A DNA stretch of 64,000 nucleotides from CALMKX01 sp036274895 (GCA_036274895.1 DASUEU010000027.1:124001-188000), one strand, 5' to 3'; positions 15,610-25,119 are shown, numbered from the stretch's first letter. Translations and numbers: made by a program. The notes: a model not told the origin generated them from the letters alone.

Positions 15610-16323
15610 CTAGTCCTCGTCGTCCTTCTCGATCTCGTGAGAGATCCCCACCCCGCCCATGATCACCGTGCCGCGGACCAGCAGCTCCTCGCCGGTGTCC
15701 ACGGCCGGTGGCTCGGTCTTGTCCTCGACACCGCCCAAGAGGGGCAGCACCTCGCTCCTCACCCTCCAACCCCGCGGCACAGCGATGTGGACGCCCCCCA
15801 TCACGGCGAAGACGTCCACCACCGCCTGGCCACTGCCGATCGCGGCGCCCCGCAGGTCGAGCTCGCAGCCGCCCATCACCGCGGTGAGCGAGGCCTGCCG
15901 GAAAGCCTGACTGCGGTTGGTCAAGGTACTGCCGCCCATCACGGCCGTGCCGTTCGTGACTTGCGAGTCCTCGAGCCGCTCTTCCCCGGCGAACCCGCCC
16001 CGCAAGGCGCGGAAGATCAGGAGGCCGCCCACGGCCACCAGGGCCAGGGGCCAGAGCTGGCCGGCGGAGACCGGCAGGTAGTTGAAGTTCGCGGCCAGAA
16101 AAACGAAGCCGAGGAGGACGAGCACCACGGGGCCCCCATACCGGCTCCGGCGCTCGGTCAGCATGGCCAGGCCCACGATCACCAGGATCAACGGCCAGAA
16201 GCGACCGAGGTTGTCGATCTCGACGACGTCGAGGTTGTCGAGCAGGAACAACAAGCCAATGGTCATCACGATCAGCCCGGCCGCCATCCGGCCGAACGAG
16301 ACCTGGAGCTTGGACTCTCTCAT
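15610..16323 (-). CDS. LiaF-like membrane protein
   Basis: A 237-residue protein with four hydrophobic N-terminal segments (GLIVMTIGLLFLLDNL, FWPLILVIVGLAML and two more). The soluble C-terminal half has repeated AVMGG turns (TAVMGGSTL, TAVMGGCELDLRGA, FAVMGGVHIAVPRGW, TVIMGGVGI). This is the beta-helix-like domain of LiaF/YvqF, which in Firmicutes restrains an envelope-stress kinase. The gene precedes the LytS-type kinase by 9 nt, which fits that role. Confidence 0.82.
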   Translation of the reverse strand: MRESKLQVSFGRMAAGLIVMTIGLLFLLDNLDVVEIDNLGRFWPLILVIVGLAMLTERRSRYGGPVVLVLLGFVFLAANFNYLPVSAGQLWPLALVAVGGLLIFRALRGGFAGEERLEDSQVTNGTAVMGGSTLTNRSQAFRQASLTAVMGGCELDLRGAAIGSGQAVVDVFAVMGGVHIAVPRGWRVRSEVLPLLGGVEDKTEPPAVDTGEELLVRGTVIMGGVGISHEIEKDDED

Positions 16324-16883
16324 CGCGACACCTCTCTTTCGGTCTCGGCCTTGGTGCGGCGGGTCGGCAGGACGCCAGTTCCCCGCAGCAGCAGGAGCAG
16401 GCCGATCAGGATCAACAGCACGGGCCAGGAATTACCCCAGTGGAGACCGCCCCAGCCCCAGACGCTGACCAGCAGCCAGGTGCCGATGGCGAGGGGCCAG
16501 AGGCCGTCCGCCCAGGTCTCCTTGGGCTTGGGCAAGGCGATGCCGATGACGCCCGCGAGGATGATCAGCAAGGGCCAGGAGTTGCCGAAGTGCAGCCCGC
16601 CGGTGTGGAAGACGCTGGCCAGGGCCCAGGCCCCGACGCCGATCAGCCAGACTGCCGAGCGCACTTGCCCGCGCCGCTCGGCCCGGAACAGGCCGAAGGC
16701 GCCGACGCCGATCAGGATCAAGGGCCAGAGCTTCACCAGCTCGCCGAAATGCACCCACTCGAGCTGCTCAGCCAGAAACGCGAAGCCGATGGCAACCAGC
16801 ACCAACCCGAAAGCCAGGGTCTCGTAGCGGATGCCCCGCTTGGGAACCGGAGGGGGTAGCGGTTGGGGACCTTCCAGGTTCAT
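16320..16883 (-). CDS. LiaI/LiaF-type transmembrane-region protein (DUF5668-like)
   Basis: The ATG at 16883 with AGGAGG 7 nt upstream gives 187 residues; an earlier in-frame ATG at 16958 has no ribosome site. A Pro-rich cytoplasmic start is followed by six short hydrophobic hairpins with a repeated W-P-L-L-I-L motif (LWPLILIGVG, SWPLLIILAGV, LWPLAIG, SWPVLLILIG). This repeat defines the membrane region shared with LiaF. It is the first gene of the operon and overlaps the LiaF-like gene by 4 nt. Confidence 0.75.
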   Translation of the reverse strand: MNLEGPQPLPPPVPKRGIRYETLAFGLVLVAIGFAFLAEQLEWVHFGELVKLWPLILIGVGAFGLFRAERRGQVRSAVWLIGVGAWALASVFHTGGLHFGNSWPLLIILAGVIGIALPKPKETWADGLWPLAIGTWLLVSVWGWGGLHWGNSWPVLLILIGLLLLLRGTGVLPTRRTKAETEREVSR

Positions 16884-17034
16884 CTTCAACCTCCTTTGCC
16901 CGCAAAGGGCGGGCGCTTCGAGGTCAGGGTACGCGGGCCTCAAGCGGGCGTTTCCCAACCACCGCCCAATGGCGGTAAAGCGTCGCCGAACGGCGCTCGG
17001 TGCCAGCTGTCACGGTGCCGCGGGGCGACTTCCG

Positions 17035-17040
17035 TATAAT
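17035..17040 (+). promoter_or_regulatory. Consensus -10 box upstream of the PAS-GGDEF-EAL gene
   Basis: A perfect TATAAT lies 65 nt before the ATG at 17106, in the intergenic region divergent from the LiaF-like operon. No convincing -35 was seen at 16-18 nt spacing. Confidence 0.4.
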
Positions 17041-17105
17041 GGCCGAAAGCTGATGCTTCCCATCGATCACGGGTTCTGAGCAGAGCCGCTCTGGAATTGC
17101 GCCGG

Positions 17106-19610
17106 ATGCAGCGGGCACCGATCCAGGAGCTGTCGCCCCCGAAAGAGGCCGAGCCTCTCTCGAAGGCCGTTTCTCACCGTGACGGCGAGCCCCTGTTCCG
17201 TGCCCTCGCCGAGTCGACCACGGTGGCGATCCTGGTTTTCCGGCAGCGCATCCTCTATGTCAACCCGGCGGCCGAGCAGCTCACCGGCTACCGCGCCGAC
17301 GAGCTGGCGGGAATGAGCTCGCTCGAGCTGATCCACCCGGACTTCCGCGAGGAGCTCGGCGCCCGGCTCGAGGCCCGGCTGGCCGGTGGCCCGGTGCCCT
17401 CCCGCTACGAGGCGATGATCCTCACCAAGAGCGGCGAGGAGCGCTGGGTCGACTACGCCGGCACGCGCATCCTGCTCGATGGGGAGCCGGCGGTACTCGC
17501 CTCGGCGGTCGACATCACCGACCGCAAGGAAGCCGAGCTCGCCCTCTACGAGAGCCGGGAGCGGCTGCGCATGGCACACCGGGGGGCCAAGCTCCTGACC
17601 TGGGACTGGAACCTGCTGGCCGACGAGATCGTGGTCTCCGAGGACGCCGGCCTGGTGTTGGGCTTTCCCCTGCCCGCGGGCTCGCTCAAGAGCCGCTATC
17701 TCTTCGAGCGTATGGTCCACCCCGAGGATCGAGATCGGCTGCTCGCGGCGGTGCGCGCGGCGATCCTCGGCGACGGCGACTACTCGGTCGAGCACCGCAT
17801 CGTCACGACGGGAGGCGAGGTGCGCTGGATCGCCGAACGCGGCCAGGCGATCCGCGACGAGACCGGCTGGGTGGTGCGCATGTTGGGCGTCTCGCAGGAC
17901 ATCACCGACCGCGTGCGTACCGAGCAAGCCCTGCGCCGCGAGCAGGAATGGGCCGAGACCACCCTCGCCTCGATCGATGACGGAGTGATCCGCACCGGGC
18001 CCCTGGGCTCGATCGAGTACATGAACCGGGTGGCGGAGCGGCTGACGGGGTTCTCGGCCACCGACGCCATCGGCCTCTCCCTGGACCACATCTACCGCGT
18101 CGTGGAGGAGAGCTCGCGGGTGCCCTTGCCCCACCCGGTGGGCCGCTGCCTGAAAGAGAAGCGGCCGGTGATGCTGCCGGGACAGCGCATGCTGGTGGCC
18201 CGGGACGGCTCCGAGCACGCGGTGCGCGACTCGGCGTCGCCGATTCTGGGCGGAGGCGGTGAGCTGCTGGGCGCCGTGCTCGCCTTCAAGGACGTGACCG
18301 CCGTGCGTGACATCGAGCGCGAGCGCCTCGAGCTGGCCACCCACGACCTGCTGACCGGTCTGCCCAACCGCTCCTTCTTCGAGCGGCGGCTGGCGCGGGC
18401 CCTCGAACGCATGGCGGCCTCCGCCGGCTGCCTGGTGGTGCTCCAGCTCGACCTCGCCCAGCTCAAGGTGGTCAACGACACCTGCGGCCACCTGGCGGGT
18501 GATGAGCTGATCCGCCAGGCGAGCCGCCACCTCGTCGACTGGGACGCGGACCGCTACTCCCTGGCCCGGCTGGGCGCCGAGGAGTTCGGCTTGATTGCCG
18601 AAGCCACCTCCGCGAGCGACGCCCGCGGCGTGGCGGAGAGCCTTCGGAGTGCCCTCAAGGGCTTCCGTTTCGAGTGGCAGGACCGGGTTTACGAGGCCCA
18701 CGCCAACATCGGCTTCGTCACCGCCCGCCCGGGGGACACCCCGACCAGCCTGATGATCGCCGCCGACATCGCCTGCATGGTGGCCAAGGAGAGCGGGCGT
18801 GACCGCATCCACGAGTACCTCGCCGACGATGACGCCCTGGCCCAGCGCTACCGCCAGATGGACTGGATCCACCGCATCCACAAGGCCCTCGACAACGGCG
18901 GCTTCTGCCTCTACTGCCAGCCCATCCAGCCCCTCGACCCGGCGGCCGCCGAGGGTGGCCTGCTGGGCGAGGTGCTGATCCGAATGGTCAACGAGGAAGG
19001 GGAGCTGGTGCTGCCCCGCACCTTCGTGCCCGCGGCCGAGCGCTACCGGGTGATCTCGAAGATCGACCGCTGGGTAGTGAGCCGCAGCTTCGATTTGCTG
19101 GCGCGCGGGGCCTCGATCGGCGGCCGGCGGCTGGATCGGCTGGCGATGAACCTCTCCGGCGAGACCCTGGCTGACGAGACCTTCCTCGACTTCGTGATCG
19201 AGCACCTGGAGGCGACCGGCGTCGACCCTCACCGCCTGCTCTTCGAGATCACCGAGACGGCGGCGGTGGCCAACCTGGACGGCGCCCTGCGCTTCATCTC
19301 TGAGCTCAAGGCTCGCGGCGTCGCCTTCGTCCTCGACGACTTCGGCAGCGGCCTGTCCTCCTTCGCCTACCTCAAGAACCTGCCGGTGGACTACCTGAAG
19401 ATCTCCGGCGACTTCCTCTCCGGCATCGAGACCGAGCCGATCAACCGCACCCTGGTGCGCTCGATCAACCAGGTCGGCCACGAGCTGGGCCTGCAGGTCA
19501 TCGGCGAGGGGGTAGAGAGCGAGGAGATCCTCTCCGCCGTCCTCGACATCCGCCTCGACTACGTCCAGGGCTACTGGATCGCCCCACCCCAGCCCTTCGA
19601 CGAGATCTAG
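17106..19610 (+). CDS. PAS-PAS-PAS-GGDEF(degenerate)-EAL signalling protein
   Basis: This protein probably degrades cyclic-di-GMP. Three PAS regions (about 25-150, 150-290, 290-420) precede a diguanylate cyclase-like domain in which the active-site loop reads LGAEEF instead of GGDEF/GGEEF, so synthesis is doubtful. The EAL domain has the variant GEVLIRM, and also NLSGETL, FEITET, DDFGSG, DYLKIS, EGVE and QGYWIAPP, so all catalytic and metal residues appear present. I start at ATG 17106; a TTG at 17097 is an alternative. It overlaps the convergent kinase gene by 4 nt. No transmembrane helix is evident, so it is likely cytosolic. Confidence 0.88.
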   Translation: MQRAPIQELSPPKEAEPLSKAVSHRDGEPLFRALAESTTVAILVFRQRILYVNPAAEQLTGYRADELAGMSSLELIHPDFREELGARLEARLAGGPVPSRYEAMILTKSGEERWVDYAGTRILLDGEPAVLASAVDITDRKEAELALYESRERLRMAHRGAKLLTWDWNLLADEIVVSEDAGLVLGFPLPAGSLKSRYLFERMVHPEDRDRLLAAVRAAILGDGDYSVEHRIVTTGGEVRWIAERGQAIRDETGWVVRMLGVSQDITDRVRTEQALRREQEWAETTLASIDDGVIRTGPLGSIEYMNRVAERLTGFSATDAIGLSLDHIYRVVEESSRVPLPHPVGRCLKEKRPVMLPGQRMLVARDGSEHAVRDSASPILGGGGELLGAVLAFKDVTAVRDIERERLELATHDLLTGLPNRSFFERRLARALERMAASAGCLVVLQLDLAQLKVVNDTCGHLAGDELIRQASRHLVDWDADRYSLARLGAEEFGLIAEATSASDARGVAESLRSALKGFRFEWQDRVYEAHANIGFVTARPGDTPTSLMIAADIACMVAKESGRDRIHEYLADDDALAQRYRQMDWIHRIHKALDNGGFCLYCQPIQPLDPAAAEGGLLGEVLIRMVNEEGELVLPRTFVPAAERYRVISKIDRWVVSRSFDLLARGASIGGRRLDRLAMNLSGETLADETFLDFVIEHLEATGVDPHRLLFEITETAAVANLDGALRFISELKARGVAFVLDDFGSGLSSFAYLKNLPVDYLKISGDFLSGIETEPINRTLVRSINQVGHELGLQVIGEGVESEEILSAVLDIRLDYVQGYWIAPPQPFDEI

Positions 19611-21889
19611 CCCAGGCTCCGCACCTCGGCCCGGGCCAGGCGGGTGACCAGGAGCACGCCGTGGCGCTCGGCCTCGGCGGCGAGGGCCGCCAGCTCCGAG
19701 CGCGTCGCTTCGCGCCCGTCGCCGGCTCCGCGCGCCCGGGCCAGGGCGAGGCGAGCCTCGAGCTCCAGGGGCAGGCCTGCCCCTCGGCTCCGGGCCAGCG
19801 CCTGCCGCAGCACCTCCGCGGCTTCCTCGCCGGCGGCCAGCTCGGCCGCGACCAGGGCGCCGTAAAGAACCACCGTCGGGTCTTGACTCGCCTCGAGGTG
19901 GGGGCGCCAGCGGGCCAGCATCCCCCGGGCCTCGTCCCGCCGGCCGGTTCGGAAGGCGGCCAACGCTTCCACCGCCCGCGCTTCGGCGGCGAAGTCCCGT
20001 GCCGCCGCCGCCTCGAAGGCTTCAGCGGCACGCTGCGCCCACTCTCGTGCCTCCTCGGGCCGGCCGCGGTCGAGCAGCAGCTTCGCCGAGGCCAGCTCAC
20101 TGCGCGCCACACCTCCCCAGTCTTCCAGCTCTCGGCGCAGGGCCAGGGCCCGCAGGTGCTCGCGCCAGGCCAGCTCGCCCCGGCCTTGGTAGCGGTGCAC
20201 CTCCCCTTGACGGTGCAGCTCCTCGGCTTCCTTGTCCCTGGCGCCAAGCTCCCGGTAGAGGGCGAGCGCCCGTTCGTGCTGCTCGCCGGCCTCCGCCAGC
20301 TCGCCCTGCGCCGCCAGGACGATGCCGAGGTTGCTCATCACCCCGGCGGCGGCGGAGCGGTCCCCGCTCTCGGCGAAGCCCGTGGCGGCGGCCCGCAGGT
20401 ACTGCTCGGCCCCGGCCAAGTCGCCCCCCACCTTCCTCAGGAACGCCAGGCTGGAGAGGGTACGCAGCTCGTCGTCGCGGCGGCCGGTCCGGCGGGCCAG
20501 CAGGAGCGCCGCCTCGAAGTGCGCCTGGGCGGCGGGGAAATCCCCTTGCCGGCGGAGTACGCTGCCCAGCCGCCGCTCGGCGGTGACCAGGACCGGCAGG
20601 GCCTCGATCTCGCGCGCCAGCAACAGGGTCCCCTCGAGCAACTCGCGCGCGGCGGGCAGCTCACCCCGCTCGGCCAGGGACTGGGCCAGGTCGCTCTGCG
20701 CGCTGGCCTCGCCGTGGCGGTCCCCCAGGGCGCGGTAGGTCGCCAGGGCCTCGGCCAGCAGGGCCTCCGCGCGGGGCCGTTCGCCCGTCTCGGCGAGCCG
20801 GGCGGCCCGGGTCTGGAGCGCCCGGGTGGGGCCGAGCAGGTCCCCGGCAGGGCTCGCCGAGCGGGGAGCCGCGATCCAGCTCGCGCTGCTCAGGGTGAAG
20901 AGGGCGACAGCGGCGCTCCAGAAGGGCCAGCGACGCCACGCTCGGCGGCGCCCGCGCGGGGCCGCCGGCTTCGCGTCCGGGCTCGGCGCCCCGCCGAGCG
21001 CCGCCGCGACCTCGGCGGCGGAGCCGAACCGACCCTCTGGCTCGCGCTCGAGGCAGCGCAGGATCACGGCCTGCCAGCGCGGGTCGAGATCGGGCCGCAG
21101 CAGGCGCGGGCTCGGTGGCGGCCCCTCGAGACGCCGGAAGGCGGCGGCCACGGCCGTCGCTCCGGTGAACGGCAAGGCGCCGGTGACCATCTCGAAAAGC
21201 ACCACCCCGAGGGCGTAGAGATCCGCGGCCGGACCGAGGGGTCTGCCCTCGATCTGCTCCGGTGCCATGTAGGCCGGAGAACCGAGCAGGTCGCCGCTCG
21301 CGGTCAGCTGCGGGTCTTCTTCGGCGGTCAGGGAGCGGGCTAGGCCGAAGTCCGTCACCACGGCGCGCAGGCCGTCCGGCCCCTCGACCAGCACAACGTT
21401 GCTGCTCTTGAGGTCGCGGTGGACCACGCCGGCCCGATGCCCGGCGGCCAGGGCCGCCGCCACTTGCCGCGCGATTTCGAGGGCCTGCTCGATCGGCAGG
21501 GGCCCCCTGCGTTCGAGCCGCTCGGCCAGGGTCTCGCCGGCGAGCAGCTCCATGCTGACCACGGCGAGGGGCGCATCGCCAGCGCGCCGCCGGTTGGGAG
21601 GCTGGTGGAAGAAGAGGTCGTAGAGCCGGCAGACGTTCGGGTGGGTGATCTGGTGGGCCAGCCCCACCTCGCGCTTGAAGCGCTCCCGCACGGCCGGCGC
21701 CCCCGCCATCTCGGGGCGCAAGGCCTTCAAGGCCACGCGCCGGCCGAGCTCGGCGTCGTCGGCCTCCCAGACCTCCCCGACCGCTCCCTCGCCCAGCAGG
21801 CGCAGCACCCGAAACCGGTTGGCCACCCACTCGCCCGAGGAGAGGCTGGTGAGGTGCCCCCCACCGCCACCGGACAGATCGTGAAGCAT
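19607..21889 (-). CDS. Serine/threonine protein kinase with C-terminal TPR repeats
   Basis: A 760-residue Hanks-type kinase. The Gly loop GEGAVGEVW (about 34-42), catalytic Lys in VALKALR, HRDLKSSNV, DFGLA and the activation-segment APE are intact, so it should be active. A single membrane-spanning segment (around WPFWSAAVALFTLSSASWIA) separates it from about ten TPR units rich in ALA..LYRELGD-type helices. In this architecture the TPR part is extracytoplasmic and probably binds a peptide or protein. It is divergent from the gene at 22069. Confidence 0.9.
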   Translation of the reverse strand: MLHDLSGGGGGHLTSLSSGEWVANRFRVLRLLGEGAVGEVWEADDAELGRRVALKALRPEMAGAPAVRERFKREVGLAHQITHPNVCRLYDLFFHQPPNRRRAGDAPLAVVSMELLAGETLAERLERRGPLPIEQALEIARQVAAALAAGHRAGVVHRDLKSSNVVLVEGPDGLRAVVTDFGLARSLTAEEDPQLTASGDLLGSPAYMAPEQIEGRPLGPAADLYALGVVLFEMVTGALPFTGATAVAAAFRRLEGPPPSPRLLRPDLDPRWQAVILRCLEREPEGRFGSAAEVAAALGGAPSPDAKPAAPRGRRRAWRRWPFWSAAVALFTLSSASWIAAPRSASPAGDLLGPTRALQTRAARLAETGERPRAEALLAEALATYRALGDRHGEASAQSDLAQSLAERGELPAARELLEGTLLLAREIEALPVLVTAERRLGSVLRRQGDFPAAQAHFEAALLLARRTGRRDDELRTLSSLAFLRKVGGDLAGAEQYLRAAATGFAESGDRSAAAGVMSNLGIVLAAQGELAEAGEQHERALALYRELGARDKEAEELHRQGEVHRYQGRGELAWREHLRALALRRELEDWGGVARSELASAKLLLDRGRPEEAREWAQRAAEAFEAAAARDFAAEARAVEALAAFRTGRRDEARGMLARWRPHLEASQDPTVVLYGALVAAELAAGEEAAEVLRQALARSRGAGLPLELEARLALARARGAGDGREATRSELAALAAEAERHGVLLVTRLARAEVRSLG

Positions 21890-22068
21890 GATCGTCGACC
21901 CCCTGGAGAAGGAAGACGAGCCTGCAGGCCACCGGCCCTCACCCTGGAGCCCGCGAGGGATCGAAATCCCACGCTACGGAGCCACCTCCCTGGCGGGCCT
22001 GAGCGAACGGAACTCGACGAGGCCATGCTGCGTAAGATGGTCGAGCTACCTCGAAAGGAGCCGATGCC

Positions 22069-22794
22069 ATGGCTGAAGCGAAGAAGACCAATCCCTGGGT
22101 GTGGGTGGCTGCCGGCTGCGGGGGTGTCATCGTGCTGGGCGGCCTGGCGATCATGGGCCTCGGCTGGTGGGGGTTCAACAAGGCCAAGAGCTTCGAGCGC
22201 CAGCTCAAGGATCCGGTCGCCCGCGAAGCGAGCGTGCGCGAGATCCTGGGTGCGGACTCGCTACCGGATGGCTACCACGCCCACATGGGCATGTCCCTGC
22301 TCGGCTTCATGAAGATGGCCATGCTCTCCGACCGCGAGCTTCCCGCGGGGGAGGATCCGGGCGGCAAGGTCCCTTTCGACGAGCGGGGCTTCTTCTACTT
22401 CGACATGATGGCCGGCAGCAAGAACGCCAAGAAAGTCGAAGACTTCATCGCCGGCCGGATCGGCGTCGAGGAGATGCTCGAGGACACCAATGTCAACCTC
22501 GACCTCGACGAGGGCGAGAAGATCGCCGAAGGTCCGGTGGCCATCGCCGGCGGCCAGGCGCGCTATGTGGCGCAGCGGGGTGGTGTGGGCATGGGCGTCA
22601 AGCGCCAGGACGACAGCCTCAACACCATGGTGCTGGTGGACTGCCCGGGCGATCGCCGCTTCCGCTTCGCCATCTGGTTCGGCCCCGACCCCAACCCCGA
22701 CGCGCCCGCCGACCAGTTGGACCTGACCGGCACTCCCGCCGACCCGGCGGCGCTCGAGGCGTTCCTGGGGCATTTCCATCTCTGTGGGAGATAG
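22069..22794 (+). CDS. Membrane-anchored protein of unknown function
   Basis: I do not recognise this 241-residue protein. A short basic N-terminus is followed by one strong transmembrane helix (WVWVAAGCGGVIVLGGLAIM, about 10-30), leaving the rest outside. The soluble part has alternating acidic and aromatic strands (ERGFFYFDMMAG, FRFAIWFGPD) and ends in FHLCGR. An AAAGGAG ribosome site lies before the ATG. A weak hairpin (GGCCGC-AGA-GCGGCC at 22825-22839) follows the gene. It faces away from the kinase, which could be functionally linked. Confidence 0.7.
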   Translation: MAEAKKTNPWVWVAAGCGGVIVLGGLAIMGLGWWGFNKAKSFERQLKDPVAREASVREILGADSLPDGYHAHMGMSLLGFMKMAMLSDRELPAGEDPGGKVPFDERGFFYFDMMAGSKNAKKVEDFIAGRIGVEEMLEDTNVNLDLDEGEKIAEGPVAIAGGQARYVAQRGGVGMGVKRQDDSLNTMVLVDCPGDRRFRFAIWFGPDPNPDAPADQLDLTGTPADPAALEAFLGHFHLCGR

Positions 22795-22980
22795 GGGCAG
22801 CCGCCTACCCTCCCAGGTCCCGGGGGCCGCAGAGCGGCCGGAGAGGAGGAGTCGCGTCCTCCTTCCCCGACCCGCCAGGGACGTTCATGGGTCGTTGAGG
22901 GACTTTGGTCCCTCGCGCGGACCGGGCATTCCCAGCCGCCCCGGCTTCAGTTACCCTAGCCACCTCTCGCGAGGACCCCG

Positions 22981-23766
22981 ATGACCGTCCGCACTTACAA
23001 CAACTACCTGAAGATCGACGAGCTTCTCTCCCTCCAGCAGCCGGTCTCGGAGGGGCCGGAGCATGACGAGATGCTGTTCATCGTCATCCACCAGGTCTAC
23101 GAGCTCTGGTTCAAGCAGATCCTCTGGGAGTTCGACTGGCTGCGCGGCGCCCTCGAGGCCAATGAGCGGCCGCGGACGATGGCGACCCTCAAGCGCATCC
23201 TGACCATCCTGAAGACCCTGGTCGGGCAGATCGACGTCCTCGAGACCATGACGCCGGTGGACTTCAGCTCGTTCCGCTCACGCCTGGACTCGGCGAGCGG
23301 CTTCCAGTCGGTGCAGTTCCGTGAGGTGGAGTTGGTGCTGGGGCATCGCCGCGAAGGTCAGCTCGATCACGTGCCGGCGGGGGGGCCCGAGCGCGCCCGC
23401 CTCGAAACACGACTCCGCGAACGCACTGTCTACGACTCCTTCCTGCGCTTCCTAGCTGCCAATGGTCACCCGGTACCGGCCGAGGTGCTGGACCGGGACG
23501 TCACGCAGGCACCCGCCGAGGACCAGCGGGTGCGCGCGATTCTGGTGGGCATCTACCGCCGGGACCCCGCCCTGCGCGAGACCTGCGAGCGCCTGGTGGA
23601 CCTCGACGAGGGGATCCAGGAGTGGCGCTACCGCCACGTCAAAATGGTGCAGCGCACCATCGGCACCAAGCGGGGCACCGGCGGATCGGCGGGGGCCGAG
23701 TACCTGCGCAACACTCTCTTCCAGCCTCTCTTCCCCGACCTCTGGGCCATCCGCACCGAGCTTTGA
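22981..23766 (+). CDS. kynA: Tryptophan 2,3-dioxygenase
   Basis: The haem enzyme that opens the indole ring of L-Trp to N-formylkynurenine. Diagnostic segments are YNNYLKIDELLSLQ at the N-terminus, HDEMLFIVIHQVYELWFKQ (substrate pocket) and YRHVKMVQRTIGTKRGTGGS, whose His (residue 219) is the haem ligand and whose GTGGS loop contacts the substrate. At 261 residues it is slightly short but complete. It is first in a plus-strand group with kynureninase (20-nt gap) and an aryl-CoA ligase, so the product appears destined for anthranilate. Confidence 0.95.
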   Translation: MTVRTYNNYLKIDELLSLQQPVSEGPEHDEMLFIVIHQVYELWFKQILWEFDWLRGALEANERPRTMATLKRILTILKTLVGQIDVLETMTPVDFSSFRSRLDSASGFQSVQFREVELVLGHRREGQLDHVPAGGPERARLETRLRERTVYDSFLRFLAANGHPVPAEVLDRDVTQAPAEDQRVRAILVGIYRRDPALRETCERLVDLDEGIQEWRYRHVKMVQRTIGTKRGTGGSAGAEYLRNTLFQPLFPDLWAIRTEL

Positions 23767-23786
23767 AGCCACCGCGAGGGAACCGC

Positions 23787-24983
23787 ATGGACCTGTCCCA
23801 GCTCCGCCAGTCCCCCAACGCCCTCGCCCCACACTACTCACGTTTCCGCGTCGCCGAGCGGCTGCTGCTCACCGGCCACTCCCATCAGGCCTGGCCGGAC
23901 TGCGCTCGAGAGGGGCAGCTTCAAGCCTTCGACGAGGCCGCCGCCTACGTGGACGGCAAGTGGCCGCACGCCTTTGCCAAGGCCGAGCGGGTGGCCCGGG
24001 GTCTCGCCGAGCGGATTGTGGACCCGAGCGGCAGCTATGCCCTGGCGGACTCGACCCACAGCCTGCTCGTCAAGTGGCTTTCGGCCCTGCCGTGGCGGGA
24101 GCGGCGCCGCATCGTCACCACGGACGGGGAGTTCCATGCCTTGCGGCGGCAGCTGGCCCGGCTGGAGGAGGAGGGCATCGAGGTGGTGCGGGTGCCGTCG
24201 CGACCGAGCGATGGGATCGCCGAGGGCCTCGCCGCCGCCGTGGACGACCGCACGGCCGCAGTGATGGTCTCGGCCGTGCTGTTTCGCAGTGCCGAGATCG
24301 TGCCCGGTTTGGAGCGGGTGCTGGCCGCGGCGCAGCGGGTGGGCGCCGAGCTGATGATCGACGCCTACCACGTGCTCAACGTGGTGCCTTTCCCTCTCGC
24401 CGAGCTGGGGTTGGAGGACGCCTTCGTGGTCGGGGGTGGCTACAAGTACCTGCAGATCGGCGAGGGCAACGCCTTCCTGCGCGTGCCGCGGGGACGGGAC
24501 CTGCGGCCGGTGTTCACCGGCTGGTTCGCGGAATTCGCGGCCCTGTCCAGCCATCACGATCCGCTGCGGGTGGCCTACGGCCCCGGCGCCTCCGCCTTCG
24601 GCGCCGCCACCTACGACCCGACCAGCCAGTACCGCGCCGCGGCGGTGTTCGACTTCTTCGACGAGCAGGGCTTGACCGTGCCCTTCCTGCGCCAGGTCAG
24701 CCAGCACCAGGTGGGGCTGCTCGCCCGCCTCTTCGACGATCTCGACCTGCCGCCGGGGCTGATCTCTCGCGAGCGGGACGTGCCGCTGGAGCGCATCGGC
24801 GGCTTCCTGGCCCTGACCTCGCCCCGGGCCGGGGAGATCTCCGCCGCCCTCGCCCGCCGCGGTGTGGCCACCGACTACCGCGACACCACCCTCCGCCTCG
24901 GCCCCGCCCCCTACCTCTCCGACCGCCAGATCGAAGAGGCCATGGGGCTGCTGGGGGAGGCGGTGCGGGAGGTGGCGGGGTAA
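23787..24983 (+). CDS. kynU: Kynureninase (PLP, aminotransferase class V fold)
   Basis: It hydrolyses kynurenine to anthranilate and alanine. The 398-residue protein carries the PLP Lys in GGGYKYLQIGEGNAF (Lys220), upstream IDAYHV (cofactor ring contact), and the N-terminal GHSHQAWP segment of the family. It is somewhat divergent from classical KynU but resembles the bacterial kynureninase-like group. The ATG at 23787 follows GCGAGGG. No formamidase gene follows, although N-formylkynurenine must be deformylated before this step; see the creatininase-family gene at 34097. Confidence 0.85.
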   Translation: MDLSQLRQSPNALAPHYSRFRVAERLLLTGHSHQAWPDCAREGQLQAFDEAAAYVDGKWPHAFAKAERVARGLAERIVDPSGSYALADSTHSLLVKWLSALPWRERRRIVTTDGEFHALRRQLARLEEEGIEVVRVPSRPSDGIAEGLAAAVDDRTAAVMVSAVLFRSAEIVPGLERVLAAAQRVGAELMIDAYHVLNVVPFPLAELGLEDAFVVGGGYKYLQIGEGNAFLRVPRGRDLRPVFTGWFAEFAALSSHHDPLRVAYGPGASAFGAATYDPTSQYRAAAVFDFFDEQGLTVPFLRQVSQHQVGLLARLFDDLDLPPGLISRERDVPLERIGGFLALTSPRAGEISAALARRGVATDYRDTTLRLGPAPYLSDRQIEEAMGLLGEAVREVAG

Positions 24984-25097
24984 GATTCTCGGGCCGGAGA
25001 GGCCGGCTCTCGCCATGCACTCCTTGATCGAACGCTCGTGGCCACCGTTGAGCTAGTCATGGCCGAGGCTGGCGCAGATCGGTGAGGCCGCCTGGGC

Positions 25098-25103
25098 TAG
25101 AAT
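25098..25103 (+). promoter_or_regulatory. -10 box upstream of the aryl-CoA ligase gene
   Basis: TAGAAT ends 16 nt before the ATG at 25120, implying a very short leader of about 10 nt without a Shine-Dalgarno. A separate promoter here would let the ligase be expressed independently of kynA-kynU. Confidence 0.35.
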
Positions 25104-25119
25104 CGCCCGGCCACTGACC

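Noticed and set aside
14299..16827. Plus-strand open frame of about 840 codons across the LytS/LiaF genes
   Set aside because: It is antisense to three recognisable genes and has a biased Gln/Glu/His/Gly composition. No ribosome site or domain was found.
17067..19481. Very long minus-strand open frame (over 800 codons) opposite the PAS-GGDEF-EAL gene
   Set aside because: It encodes a low-complexity Gly/Ala/His/Gln/Arg-rich product with no motif, the expected mirror of a high-G+C coding strand. The plus-strand protein has intact domain motifs throughout.
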